From assembly GCA_024760905.1 (NCBI GenBank), contig CM045729.1, positions 50,406,080 through 50,470,079 on the forward strand: DNA of 64,000 bases, in the 5' to 3' direction. The notes under the pieces were generated by a model. It made no database searches and was not told the origin of the DNA. It saw only the letters and a program-made list of their open reading frames with translations. Of this stretch, positions 50,300 to 62,249 are shown in pieces. Position 1 is the first letter of the stretch. Each line of letters starts with the position of its first letter. A program made the position numbers and the translations under genes. Origin of the DNA: Plotosus lineatus. Lineage: Eukaryota > Chordata > Actinopteri > Siluriformes > Plotosidae.

Positions 50300-50823
50300 C
50301 AGACACTCCCCGACTTACGTTTTAGTTCAGTTCCGGATGGCTGAACGTAAGGTGAAAAAAAAACGTAAGTTGTTACTGTATGTTTCAGTAATTCGCATGT
50401 TCCAAAAGTTTGCATGTTTTTCACCAGCATCAATTTTCTTGATAACAACCATCTTCGTTTCTAACAAGATGGCTTGCTGCTTTTTCTGATTACCACGATC
50501 ACTAGTAGGCTTATGCTTCTGACCAACCATATTTGCTTAGGTTTACAAAAGTACGCGAAACAGTGTAAACACAAAGATAACAAAGACAACATCTTAACAC
50601 AAGGGTAATACGCGGTGAACTGGGAAGCAGGGCATATTCAGTCTGTTGTTTGTAAACAATAGATGCACCGTCATGCGTAAGTAGCGTACTACGTCAGGGT
50701 ACTACATAGGTACGTCTCGTACTACAGAGAGCACGCTAAACTCAAAATTTGACTTCTAATTAAAAAAAAAAAGTACAATTGAAAAATACGTAAAACAAAC
50801 AAACGTAAAATTGGGAGTGTCTG
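50300..50823 (-). mobile_element. Pogo/Tigger-like element, family P3, copy C
   Basis: Ends CAGACACTCCCCGACTTACG and reverse-complemented CAGACACTCCCAATTTTACG, TA on each side, 524 bp. The minus-strand frame at 50327-50530 reads MVGQKHKPTSDRGNQKKQQA and ETKMVVIKKIDAGEKHAN, a pogo-type N-terminal DNA-binding region that runs into unrelated sequence. Confidence 0.8.
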
Positions 50824-51297
50824 TACTGCCTTTACATAGAACATCCTCCTACTACAGAAGTTTTTCTAAATATCTTGTGGATTGCATATATCAAATCCTT
50901 TATTTAAAGTGCAGGAGCCATGGCAAAACAAAGCTGTGTTATATAGGATCATGTAGGTACAAAGGCTGCTTTCTAAAAAGAGTTCTAGAACGGGTCCATT
51001 TTCAATATTTAATTCCATCAAACAAACTAGAGATTTTGTTGTTACTGAATATCCTGAAAAAAACTGATGTGCGGTGATTATTTTGTTGGTGGTGGTTATT
51101 TATATTGGTGGTGGTGGTGTGGGGTCTGCTCAAAAGAACAACTTGTAAATAGAAGATATCATGCAAGACCATGAACTACTTGATTAGTAGCAGATGCATT
51201 CTTGCTTATATGCTATTCCTTCATTAGATTTTTCGAATGAAATAATAAGATAAAGGTCATCGAAGGAATCACTAGTATTACATGGCTGACAAGAAAA

Positions 51298-51442
51298 ACA
51301 TCCATTCATTCACCCATCCGTCTAGCTATTCATCTATCAATTTGAAGAGCCGCTTAATCCTATTCAGGTTGCAGGAAGGCTGGTGCCCAGTTCAACCAAT
51401 TCTGGGAAAAGGCAGGGTACACACTGAACAGCTCAATAAAAC
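51298..51442 (-). mobile_element. L2 3' end, diverged
   Basis: CATCCATTCATTCACCCATC and GAGCCGCTTAATCCTATTCA, then GGCTGGTGCCCAGTTCAACC. Confidence 0.6.
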
Positions 51443-51449
51443 CATTAGA

Positions 51450-52050
51450 TCTGCACTTGATTCCTTTCTCCCAAAATCACGTATGCCGAGTTATTTATGA
51501 TAGCTGATTTATTGTAATATGAAGTTTTGGAATAGAAAATTTGTCTCCATATGATAATATTTTGACTATACTATTTGAGACATGTGCCTGTTTATTGTGA
51601 CCTTGAAGCACTGAAGTTGAGCACCAGTAATTGTTTGTGTGTGGGTAAGCTTGTTTGAGGACATTCAGTTGTCTACATCAGAATGTCTAGATTCAGACAA
51701 CTTGAGTCTTCCAGATGTGCTGGGATCAAATTAGATTACAGTTCTTTCGAGTTTCTCAGAGGTATACAGTATACAGTATTAAAGTGCTGTGAATGTGTAC
51801 TTGCTTCAAACGGCCTATTTGGATTAATCATTTGAAATTTTGCTTGAGCAGCATTTGTACCCTTTTATCCTGTTGGGATTCTCCTTTAATTCCTCTTCTC
51901 ACACATAGCTCATCTGGGTTTGACATATGTGAGATTTAATGGAAGACAGTGTGTTAGATGAGGTCAAGAATTATAGAAATACATAAATGTGTCTGTGCTA
52001 ATACCACACAGAGAGAGAGAGAGAGAGAGCGGTTTATCATTAATTCTCAA
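51450..52050. other. xirp2 intron, unassigned
   Basis: A short (GA)n at about 52012-52028, otherwise nothing. Confidence 0.5.
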
Positions 52051-52053
52051 TAT

Positions 52054-53742
52054 ACAACCCCTGGAAAAAAATTTATGGAATCACCAGTCTCAAAAGATGT
52101 TCATTCAGTTGTTTAATTTTGCAGAAAAAAAAGCAGATCACAGACACGACACAAACTAATATCGTTTTAAATGGCAACTTTTTGGTTTTAAGAAACACCA
52201 AAAGAAATCAAGGGGGGAAAAATGGGGTAGTCAGTAACAGTTACGTTTTTAGACGAAGCAGGGGAATAAATTACGAAATCACTCAATTTTGAGGAAAAAA
52301 ATATGGAATCACCCTGTAAATTTCCATTCACAAAACTTAACACCTGCATCAGATTAGTTCTGCTCGTTAGTTTGCAGCTAAACAGGAGTGATCACACCTT
52401 GGAGAGCTGTTGCACCAAGTGGACTGACATGAATCATGGCTCCAACATGAGAGATGTCAATTGAAACAAAGGAGAGGATTATCAAACTTCTTAAAGAAGG
52501 TAAATCATCACACAATGTTACAAGTGATGTTGGTTGTTCACAGTCAGTGGTGTCTAAAATCTGGACCAAGTACAAACAACATTGGAAGATTTTTAAAGGC
52601 AAGCATACTGGCAAGCATACCAAGGAAGACATCAAAGCGTCAAAACAGAAAACTAAAAGCAACATGTCTTGAAAACAGAAAATGTACAGCAAAACAAATC
52701 AGGAACAATGGCAGAAAATGGAGTCAACGTCTGTGACAGAACTATAAGAAACTACCTAAAGAAAACGGGATTTATATCCAGAAAAGATAAACGAAAGCCA
52801 CCATTAACACCTAAACAGAAAAAAACAAGGTTACAATTGGCTAAGGATAAGCAATCCTGGACTGTGGATGACTGCATGAAAGTCATATTCAGTGATGAAT
52901 CGCGAATCTGCATTAGGCAAGGTGATGATGCTGGAACTTTTGTTTGGTGCCATTTTCAATGAGATTTATTAAGACGACTGCGTGAAGAAAACATGCAAAT
53001 TTACACAGTCATTGATGATATTCATGTCATGCATGTCAGGCAAAGGCGCTGGGGAGATGGCTGTCATTAGATCTTCAATAAATGCACAGATTTATGTTGA
53101 AATTTTGGACACTTTTCTTATCTCATCAATTGAAATTATGTTTGGGTATGATAAAATCATTTTTCAAGATGATAATGCATCTTGCCAAAGAGAAAAAACT
53201 GTTAAAACATTCCTTGAAGAAAGACACGTAAGGTCAATGTCATGGCAATGCAAATACAGTAGTCCGGATCTCAATCCAATTGAAAATCTCTGGTGAAGGT
53301 TGAAGAAAATGGTCCATGACATGGCTTCAACCTGCAAAGCTGATTTGGCAAAAGCAATCAGATAAAGTTGGAGCCAGATTGATGAAGAGTACTGTTTGTC
53401 ACTCATTAAGTTCATGCCTCTGAGACTGCGAGCTGTGATAAAAGCCAGAGGCAGTGCAAAAAAGTACTAGTGGTGTGTTGGTGTTCTTTTTTGTGATTCC
53501 ATAATTTTTTCTTCAAATTGGGCGATTCTATAATTTCTTCCACAGCTTGGTCTAAAAAAGCAACTGTTACTGACTACCACATTTTTTCTTGATTTCTTTT
53601 AGTATATCTTAAAACCAGAAAGTTGCCATTTGAAATGACTTTAGTTTTGTGATATGTATGTGATCTGCTTTTTTTCTGCAAAATTATACAACTGAATGAA
53701 CATCCTCCGAGACTGGTGATTCCATCATTTTTGCCAGGGGTA
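52054..53742 (+). mobile_element. Tc1-like transposon (~1.7 kb) with ~250-bp TIRs
   Basis: The left arm from CCCCTGGAAAAAAATTTATG and the right arm, reverse-complemented CCCCTGGCAAAAATGATGGA, match over about 250 bp, including CATTCAGTTGT and GGTAGTCAGTAACAGTT. It contains a broken transposase. It belongs to a different family from the 10.8-kb element and lies in the xirp2 intron between exons 2 and 3. Confidence 0.88.
52454..53470 (+). pseudogene. Tc1-like transposase, multiply frameshifted
   Basis: Starts MSIETKERIIKLLKEGKSSH (helix-turn-helix). Later pieces in other frames are DRTIRNYLKKTGFISRKDKR, KVIFSDESRICIR (first Asp), KIIFQDDNASCQREK (second Asp) and SSPDLNPIENLW (Glu). It ends near AARGSAKKY-like sequence before TAG. 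At least three frame breaks and a premature stop make it inactive. Confidence 0.88.
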
Positions 53743-53854
53743 GATATTTAAAGGACCTTTCATAACAAGAGAGTCATTATTATAAAATAAACCCAGAAGG
53801 GATTATGCAAAAACTTAAATTTTATTTTTTTTTACATTTTGAGATACTTTCCTA

Positions 53855-54050
53855 AAACCCCCCCACCCACCCACCGGTGCAGTTAAATGGGTTATCAAAG
53901 GCCATCAGTGTGTTTCTGCCCTGCGATGGCCTGGTGAGCTGCCAGGGTGTACTCTGCCCTCGACAGGAGTCGGCTGGGATAGGCGCCAGCCTCCCCACGA
54001 CCCTAATTAAGATTAAGGGGTTACAGAAAATGAACGAATGAATGAGTGCA
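53855..54050 (+). mobile_element. SINE, L2-tail form, internally deleted
   Basis: GGTGCAGTTAAATGGGTTAT then directly CATCAGTGTGTTTCTGCCCT and the L2 tail. The middle of the body is missing. Confidence 0.7.
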
Positions 54051-54765
54051 TTAATCTCTTATGAGAAACTATTTCCTTTGCATTTCACCCATCCAAAGTG
54101 AGCACACACATGCAAAACAGTGAGCACACGCACATTCAGTGCAGTGGGCTGCCGCACACACATTGAGGGAGCCCGGAAAGCATTTAGGGTTTAGGCACCT
54201 TGCTCAAGGGCACTTCAGCCATTTTATCTGGAGGAAGGGAAAGGTGCTGCTGGACCCCCGACCCCCCCCCCTCAGGCTTGCAGTAATTCCTAACTCACCG
54301 TATTTGACACTGTTTTGCTTTGGTGCTTACTACAATAAAGAATTTCACAGAACATTTAAATATTTATTTTCTTGTTTCTATTAGTGACATGGTCCAACAC
54401 TGATTTACAAAAACACCAAACCTGATTTACCAAACCAAATTACCAGTCGTAATTGCCCAATCAGAATTCACCAAAACGTATTTAACAAAGCAGTGTAATG
54501 AATAATACATAATTGATACTACATTGATATCTTTACTTTTTTAAATTCCAAACCGAGAGGGTGTCTATAATCACAGAAATCAAGAAATAGTTTGCCAGGT
54601 ATCTGCATTTTTGCATGAAGCCCTGCCAAGTACATTCCACAGAGCACCAGCTCATGGACGTGACCTGAACTCACAAGAACTGTAAAAATCAGTTAAACCT
54701 GCTAGTCTGTATGATTAATAATATCTGCTTGGTTAGCTTAAGTTTGGTAGTAATAGACATCTTCT

Positions 54766-54908
54766 TTTCCTTTTGGATTTTCCCCTTCATCAGGGGTCGC
54801 CACAGCAAATCATCTGATTTGCACATTTGATTTGGCATAGTTTTTTGACGTTGGATGCCCTTCCTGACACAACCCTTTAGCAAGGGGCAGAAACACGCTG
54901 ACGGCCTA
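54766..54908 (-). mobile_element. SINE tail, RTE-tail form
   Basis: Reverse orientation: GCTGTGGCGACCCCTGATGA-type ending with GTCAGGAAGGGCATCC upstream. Confidence 0.7.
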
Positions 54909-54909
54909 A

Positions 54910-55860
54910 CACAGAGATTTATCCTCACATCAGCAACGAATTGTGTTGTTTTATATGATGTTGTAATATTTAAAATTTTTGATCGACTGATATAATATAC
55001 AGATATTAAAACACACTCTCATAAGTCCAGAAAAACTCTGTCTCTCATTCTTTTAAACAGCTCACTGCAAAAATCGCCTCCACTAATCCAGAGATAATTA
55101 GAAATGACTTGTATGCTGTCAATAATTAATTAAAGCAAGACTAATTAATGTTCTAATAGCATGCCTCATCAAGAAAAACAGAACTGGCCCTTCATTAATG
55201 AGAGGCATGCTGCAGTGACATTGAATAAATCTGAATGAAATCCCCATTACAGGACTGTCACCATCAACCTACAGAGCTTTCTTCGAATAAATAAACAGTA
55301 TAATTTGTTTTCAGGCTCACATTAATTCACACAGAGTGAGACAAAACAGGACAAGCTGGCAGAAATGCATATTTTAAACTAAACTCCCAGAGCACTTTAG
55401 CTCCCGTTGTTACGTTTGTAAAAATAACAGAAGTGAAAGCAGCTTTTAAAGCCTCCATTCTTGTTCGGTATTCAGCCTGATCTTTTCTCTAGAGCAGCAC
55501 ATTAAATGCTGCAGGGAGTGGGGCATGCAGGAGGAAAGCACTGGTGTGGATGAATGGCTTGAATTTGGATAGGCAGGCTAGGATTTTACAGGATTTGGGT
55601 CTCTTGAGTCTGCTTTCGCATTTTCTATCTCATACTGCTAGTCATTCACACAACTGCTGTATGTAATTAGCATTTGTGAATACTAAAAATCTATGTATGG
55701 AATGCATCTTCACGGCATTTATTTCAGACACATTTCTATTTATTTTATTTATTTATTTTTTTGTGAAGATTGTTTTTTTTTTAATGTGATTAAAATTTTA
55801 AGATTTGAACTGAGAAATAAAATGAATAAACATTTTATGAAATTACTGACATCCTCTTTA
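54910..55860. other. xirp2 intron, unassigned
   Basis: No feature recognised. Confidence 0.5.
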
Positions 55861-55862
55861 AG

Positions 55863-55972
55863 TCATTCATTCATTCATTCATTTTCTGAACCACTTAATA
55901 CTAATTAGGGTCATACGGAGACTGACGCCCATCTCAGCTGACTTTGAGCAAGGGCAGGTGACACCCTGTACT
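55863..55972 (-). mobile_element. L2 3' end fragment
   Basis: ATTCATTTTCTGAACCACTT, CATCTCAGCTGACTTTGAGC; short reversed L2 tail 290 bp from exon 2. Confidence 0.65.
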
Positions 55973-56259
55973 GACTAAACAATTATATACTGAAAGTGAG
56001 GTGGCTGTTTCTGAACAGTCCCCAAAATAAAGCAATCTGACTATTCAGTTCTGCAACATCCACTGAGCAATACTAGTTTTAGTATAAACTACACAGGACC
56101 AGAAAAAAGGCACACTAAAACAAACATTTGACATTTTATTTATTCATTACACTTCAAAATCATGTAACCATGCAAATCATCATGTGTGTCTGTCATGTTG
56201 AGTTAACCATCCACATTTAGAGATAGTGAACCAATCAAAGGAAATTATTCTGAAATTAC

Positions 56260-56379
56260 CTGCATGGATCTCTGTGTGTAGTGAAGCTGTGTAAGTGTGT
56301 GAGTAGAAGATTTCTCTTCACTCTCAAACTGTCTACGAATGCTGGCCAGTCCTCCAGGCACAGAGCAGACATCAGTTTC
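56260..56379 (-). CDS. xirp2: xirp2 coding exon 2
   Basis: This exon has 120 nt and encodes 40 residues, phase 0 at both ends. It contains the motif SVPGGLASIRRQFE, the conserved N-terminal block of Xin-family proteins. The acceptor is chosen as the AG of ATGAAG, just after a strong pyrimidine run. The donor is CAG|GTAATT. The ATG at 56385-56383 lies inside the acceptor region and could start a shorter form if transcription began here. A (TG)n(AG)n microsatellite sits 45 nt upstream in the intron. Confidence 0.8.
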
Positions 56380-56420
56380 CTTCATGGCCCATTGAGGTAG
56401 GAACAGGCAGAGACAGACAG

Positions 56421-56539
<119 letters not shown>

Positions 56540-57311
56540 CATGCAATTTTTATGCATAATTTTATACATAATGTTTTCACAAACCACTAATCTGCAAAGT
56601 ATTAATACACTCACTGCCATAGCCACATATTTTATCCAATTCATTAATCTAACAAGTTATACAGTTAAGAAGTGAGCAGTGTAAGCTGTAGGAGGTAGAG
56701 GTGGCATGTGTTGTGCAGTGATGGCCTATAGAGAGCAGAGGTGACCTGTACTAGACCAGTTGGGTGGTCTACAGTCGGCTGAGGGAGCCTGTGTGGGATG
56801 GTAGTGACCTACAAGAATCAGAGGTGTCTTGCATGGGTCAGATGTGCCCTTTATGGTGTAGATATGTCCTATAGAGGCAGACATAGCCTACAGTAGGCAC
56901 AAAAAAAAAAAAATAGTACAGAAAGAAGTGTCCTATATGGGTTGAAGAGACCTAGAGTGTGCAAAAGTGGCCTGTAGTATCTGGTCTATAAGTATAGGGA
57001 TGGTCTTTTGGGGCAGATGTGACCATTATTACGTGGAAATAAGTCATACAGTTCAGAAATGGCTTGTATGGGGCAATTTGTGTAGTTGATGAGGTGATGG
57101 GCCTATAAAGGGAAGATGTGGGCTTACTTTAAAGTAATTGTTTAGTTTATGTCTCTCCATGTTTAGAATGTCATAGGTAAATAATGGCAGAGATGGCCTT
57201 GCTGGCCCTTACAACCCATCATGGCTTTTCTTCTGGCCTAAATACTATCAGAAACACTGACTTAAATTCACAATGTATAAGGATTAAGCAGTTCGGTAAA
57301 TAAATAAATGA

Positions 57312-57312
<1 letters not shown>
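56540..57312. other. xirp2 intron, unassigned
   Basis: Loose repeats of phrases like GTGGCCTGTAG / GACCTACA at 56700-57120 suggest an old diverged minisatellite. Otherwise nothing. Confidence 0.4.

Positions 57313-57375
<63 letters not shown>
57313..57375. repeat. (TG)n microsatellite
   Basis: TG run of about 60 bp. Confidence 0.95.
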
Positions 57376-57379
<4 letters not shown>

Positions 57380-57478
57380 ATTGGCCCTCCATCCTTGCTA
57401 CAAATAGATTTGTTGGCTAATGACACACGTGCTGTATTTTTATGTGTCTAAAGATTTCAGGATTCTATTAAAAGTGCT

Positions 57479-57905
57479 TCTTCTTCTTCTTCTTCTTTTC
57501 CTTTCGGATTTTCACTTCAGGGGTCGCCACAGCGAATCATCTGCCTCCATCTCACCCTATCCTCTGCATCTTCTACTCTTACTACAACTTCCTTCGTGTC
57601 CTCCTTCACCACATCCATAAATCTTCTCTTTGGTCTTCCTCTAGGCCTTCTGCCTGGTAGTTCCAACCTCAGCATTCTACTACCAATATACTCACTATCC
57701 CTCCTCTGTACATGTCCAAACCATCTCAATCTAGCCTCTCTGACTTTGTCTCCAAAATGTCTTACATGTGCTGTCCCTCTGATGTACTCATTCCTGATCC
57801 TATCCATCCTCGTTACTCCCAAAGAGAACCTCAACATTTTCATCTCTACTGCCTCCAGCTCTGCCTCCTGTCTTTTCCTCAGTGCCACTGTTTCTAAACC
57901 ATACA
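57479..57905 (-). mobile_element. RTE-type LINE, 5'-truncated 3' end
   Basis: The minus strand encodes the C-terminal end of an RTE-clade reverse transcriptase: LYGLETVALRKRQEAELEA, MKMLRFSLGVTRMDRIRNEY, VREARLRWFGHVQRR, GRRPRGRPKRRFMDVVKED. It stops before the tail and ends in (GAA)n, GAAGAAGAAGAAGAAGC. The 5' truncation is at the ETVALRKR region. It shares its 3' motif with the RTE-tailed SINEs and probably supplied their machinery. Confidence 0.85.
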
Positions 57906-58202
57906 AACTGCAACTGATAAAATACAAAAAAACTTCTAAAACTAAATACACACAAAGCCAAAGATAACAACAACAGTGACGATGATAATGATGATGATCA
58001 TGATGATTTGTGAGAAACAGATTTACTGCAATTTCCATTTAGTTTTCAGGGAAAAAATAATAGAGTAATTTATAACATCTTGTTGCTATTCATGTACACA
58101 CTTCTTTTCTTGTATAGTGATAGGTTTGCAGAATTTAAATGACAGTCTGGGTATTTGTAGTGCTTTGTTTGACTATGTTTGCATATATGTAAGCTTGTGT
58201 AC

Positions 58203-58259
58203 CCCGTTGGAGAAACCTGGTGTGTCCTGCTTGGAGACTGCAGCTTGGTACATGGCCAT
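58203..58259 (-). CDS. xirp2: xirp2 coding exon 1 (N-terminus)
   Basis: This is the first recognisable coding exon of xirp2. It reads MAMYQAAVSKQDTPGFSNG (19 residues) and ends at a GGG|GTACAC donor in phase 0. The M-A-x-Y-Q-A-A-V-S motif is known from the N-terminus of mammalian XIRP2 and from the middle of EPLIN/LIMA1, which supports both the gene call and the start. There are two candidate ATGs, at 58259 and 58253. The second has a purine at -3 and so a better initiation context. The frame stays open upstream for about 30 codons up to a (CA)n tract, so a longer N-terminus is possible. Exon 2 is about 1.8 kb downstream. Confidence 0.75.
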
Positions 58260-58359
58260 CCGGCTTTTTAGAGGGAAGGGTTCAGAGTAAGACCTGCTCC
58301 TCTGCTTCTCTGGCCCCTCAGGATAACCAGTCCTGGATACCACCACACTGCTTGCAGCT

Positions 58360-58360
58360 A

Positions 58361-58438
<78 letters not shown>
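58360..58438. repeat. (CA)n microsatellite upstream of xirp2 exon 1
   Basis: CA run of about 70 bp, about 100 bp upstream of the first coding ATG on the gene strand. Confidence 0.96.
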
Positions 58439-58439
<1 letters not shown>

Positions 58440-58599
58440 CAACACGAACAACTGAAATGGGAGGAAAACAACCACAATAACAATCAGATAAAACAGATGA
58501 GATGAGATCTTAATTGATAAACAAAATGTAAATTTGATAACACAATACAAAACACAACAAAAAAAAAAACATAAAATGACGTGAATGGTAGGGTAAAGG

Positions 58600-58898
58600 G
58601 TCTGTTGGGTTTTTACACCCAAGCCTAGCAGCTCATCAGGCCGGTACTTATCCTCGGTTTCTGTAGCGTGAAGCGACCAGGAGTTCAACTCCCCCTGGAT
58701 GGGATGCTAGTCCATCACAGGTTACCTTCCCAGTATATTTTTTCTGGTACCCATTTATACTGCTGGGTGAACAGAGGCACACTTGTGGTTGAGACCCTGC
58801 CCAGGGGTCTTAACACAGTGAGGGTCTCAGTGGGATTCGAACTCACAACCTCCCTATCATGAGCGCAGCACCCTAACCTCTATGTCACCGGCCCCACT
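58600..58898 (-). mobile_element. Third tRNA-derived SINE family
   Basis: Minus strand: GGGCCGGTGACATAGAGGTT (A-box region), GAGTTCGAATCCCAC (B box), then a non-tRNA body. Family name unknown. Confidence 0.6.
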
Positions 58899-59149
58899 AT
58901 AAAATGAGGTGAATATAAATGCTATAAATGCTAGCATATATATCATACACATACTATGTAACACCATGCTTCATGCAAGATAAAAAAACAAAAAAAAAAC
59001 TTATCCAAAATTATATACAGAATGAAGGAATATGTATAGCTTCATGGAATAGGTATAAGCCAAACAAGGAATTCATATTCACAGAGGATCTTTATAATCC
59101 ATGCACTATGCAGTTATCTGAGGTTTTGGGGTGGGAGGTACATGGATGG

Positions 59150-59331
59150 GGCAGTGGTAGCTCAGTGGTTAAGGCTGTGGCTTACTGATACAGATTGGGT
59201 GTTCAGCATTGGGTCAATGTTGGGTCACTGAGCAAGACTTTAATGTTCAATTTTTCAGATATATAAAAGGAATAAATGAAAGTTGCTCTGGAAAAGGATG
59301 TCTGCCAGATGTCGTAAATGTAAATGAATGC
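59150..59331 (+). mobile_element. Fourth tRNA-derived SINE family
   Basis: Head GGGCAGTGGTAGCTCAGTGG, central CACTGAGCAAGACTTTAATG, 3' end GATGTCTGCCAGATGTCGTA AATG, the standard end of a widespread fish SINE. Confidence 0.7.
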
Positions 59332-59334
59332 TTA

Positions 59335-60518
59335 CCTGTGCAATCTCTTTTTGATCATTTTGACACTACACTACAATGTTTAGAAGTTAAATTTAGATGA
59401 GAAGGCAGACTGGCTCGCACCCATGTCTGAAGCATTTAACTGTATGTTACAGGCCTATCAGGTCACTTTGTTACTTTATCCTGCTTCTACTTGCATCATG
59501 CAGGATGTTTCCAGGTTAAAATTCAACTTCAAAGGTTTAAGAATTTCTTGTTTCTTAATGCATTACATTATATAAAATCTATTTAAATTAATTGCACAAA
59601 AGTCGCACTGACAGTTCAATTAAATATGAGAGATTAAAGATTTATGCCTCACTGCAGGTTGTAAAACATTGTTACGATAATGAACTGCTGACAGCCCAAG
59701 CATTAACATACCTCTGGGGCACACACTTGCATGTACACACACATGCTGGATTATTCTCATTACCTGAGGAGGGCCGACAACATGGAAGCTCATACCACGT
59801 GTTTATTCATACTCCTTTCACAAATGTACACCATGAGAGAAAGATGCCTTTTTGTTTTCTTTTTTTTTTTGCTAAAGCAAGCTAACTGCTCTGACTTACT
59901 CAGGAATTAGGCTGTGACATTGCTTCCCCCCCTGACATGGATCTTTAAAAAATGTGCAACGCTACAACCGACACAGCTCTGTCATTATAACACAAAAGCA
60001 GTGACACTGTTTACTCCAGCACAAAAACTGTGAAATACAATTTCAATTCTTCATATTACAAGCCCTTGCAATTTCTCCTTCAAATAACAGTATAAAAAAA
60101 CCTGCTAATAATTTTTAATGTAAAAAAAAAAAAACATTGCTTTAGGACTACAGTTCAGCCAAAATAATTTGCCTGAAAACTCTTTGATATTGAAGTCATT
60201 CTCAACTGAAAAATTCAATAGCTGGGGTATAATTTCAGAATGTGAGTAGACCAGTAATATGCCTTAAATATTAAATTTGTATGAGGATAGTGGTCCAAAT
60301 CCCTTTTAGTCTTAGTAGGTGGAGGATGTTTTTTTCACCTTTTTCTGCCCCTCATCCAACACAAACATGGTATTAAATTTTTATACAAATGATTTGAGTG
60401 TCAAGCATGCCCCACATACAAATGTGATTCATTCTGATGTGCATGCATTAGAAAAGTTCTAGTTGCAATAAATTATTAAAATTGGGGGGAAAAAAGCAAT
60501 GCATAATTACATTAATGT
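59335..60518. other. Unassigned sequence upstream of xirp2
   Basis: No exon, promoter element or repeat I can support, apart from A-runs. Confidence 0.45.
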
Positions 60519-60519
60519 A

Positions 60520-61047
60520 CCGTAACATTAACACCACCTGACCACTGGGTATTCTCATACTCAGCAGTATGCAGTGCACTGTATGTTCTGACACCTTTCG
60601 ATCATATCCAGTGTTAACAGCAGATTATGCTACACTAGCTCTTCTGAGGGATCAGACCAAATATACTAGCCTTCGTTCCCCACACACATCAGTAAGCCTC
60701 AGGCACCCATAACACTTTTTTCCACTTCACTGCTTGTCCTTGGATGACCTTTAGCAGGCTATAACCACTGCAGATTAGGAACATCCCAAAAGACCTGATG
60801 TTTTGGAAATAAATAGACCGAGTCGTTTAGTCATTGTAATGTGTTTCTTGTCAGAGTCACCCAGACTCTTATGTTTACTCAATTTTCCTACTTTCAAGAC
60901 ATAAATTCTGAGAACTGACTGTTCACCTTCTAGCTAATACATTCCACTCATTGGCAAGTGTCATTGTAACAAAGTTTTAAAAGTTATTCACGTCACTTCT
61001 CATTGGGAAGATTGTAATTTGATTTAATGTTATGGCGGATTTGGGTA
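60520..61047 (-). mobile_element. Decayed Tc1-like element (N-terminal part)
   Basis: The ends CCGTAACATTAACACCACCT and reverse-complemented GCCATAACATTAAATCAAAT are inverted. The interior (GCAGTGCACTGTATGTTCTG, CTTCGTTCCCCACACACATC) matches the order of a widespread fish transposon whose minus strand encodes the DNA-binding half of a Tc1-type transposase. No frame survives. Confidence 0.6.
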
Positions 61048-61451
61048 TGTTATGCAGTATAAATGGTTATGATTTTACCATTTTTCTTCATTTCCTAAAA
61101 ATCTTCTTTACATACATACTTTGCATACCTTGTGATACGATTATATTACATTTTACATTTAATTACATTATAATAAAATAAGATTGTTTGGACTGGGCAC
61201 TCTTAGAAAAGGAAGTTTAATTCATGCCTGTTCTATGCAGATCCATGAATTCTGTTCCCCCTTCTAAAGCTTTAGCAAGATGAGGGCCACCTTTTCTGAG
61301 TGTGTACTGTTTATCACATTAGTGATGGTATGTTGTTAACTACATGTTGACTAGTAATCAAATTAATCAAAACGTATTAATATGCCTTTGTGACAGTAGC
61401 AGAAAGAGGCGATCAGGCTAAATGAAAAATATGTACTGAATAAATATCTAG

Positions 61452-61768
61452 TGTTTGGCCTGGTAGTAAAGTGCTGGATTACCGATGCTAAGGTTGGGGG
61501 TTCAAGCCGCACTGCCAATGGTTGTCCCCCCAGTGCAGCTAACTGGGTTATCAAAGGTCGGCCATCTCTCTTACTGTCTTTGGTGTGAGACATGTCAAAG
61601 AACCATTGTTGACTTTTGACAAGAGTAGCTGCATAGCCATCAGTGTGTTTCTGCCCTGTAATGGCCTGGCGAGCTGTCCAGGGTGTACTCTGAACTAACC
61701 CAGACTCAGCTGAGTGGGCGCCAGTCTGCCTGCGACCCTAATTAGGATTATGCGGTTCAGAAAATGAA
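61452..61768 (+). mobile_element. SINE, L2-tail form, with target duplication
   Basis: Head GTTTGGCCTGGTAGTAAAGT with B box GGGTTCAAGCCGC, body and L2 tail. It is flanked by the 15-bp direct repeat TGAATAAATATCTAG (61437-61451 and 61769-61783). Confidence 0.9.
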
Positions 61769-62051
61769 TGAATAAATATCTAGCACCCTCATCATTAACA
61801 GTATTTGTATTATAAGAAAAATTCAGGAGAGTGCAAAAGGTTTCTATCGCTTAATTTGGCAGTTAACAGACCAATCATATCCGATCTAATTTTTTTTATG
61901 TTATCGATCCCTTTAAGGAAAATTAAGGTTTTTATGATTTTATCCTTCCTTACATTTTCTATAAATTATACAGGCCAACAGGTTTCGACATTTAAAAAAT
62001 TTGGGGGTCCAGTTTATGGTTCACGGGACAATGACTCTGGCAACTCAAAGT

Positions 62052-62249
62052 TCATTCAGCTGAAAATGAGTTGTGTAACCCACAGTTTGCGCAAAATGGT
62101 TTTGCTAAGATTAAAACCTGCGTTACTGAATTAATTAGATTTGTGCTTATAATCTTGCCTCTTATTTTGGTAACATAACCATCATCATTGATGTTTAGTA
62201 TTTCGTAGTAATCTTTAAACAAATATTTTCGGAATGTTTTGGCATCCAT
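62052..62249 (-). other. Unrecognised 65-codon open frame
   Basis: Begins MDAKTFRKYLFKDYYEILNI and continues NDDGYVTKIRGKIIS, a coding-like composition rich in charged and aromatic residues. The sequence upstream of its ATG is relatively CpG-containing (TACGTCATACG, TTCGCGGG). I do not recognise a family. It could be a first exon or the start of a decayed transposase. Confidence 0.3.

Noticed and set aside
57906..58038. N-terminal extension of the LINE frame at 57517-58038
   Set aside because: Similarity to the RTE protein starts at LYGLET. The part before it is ordinary intron sequence that happens to be open.
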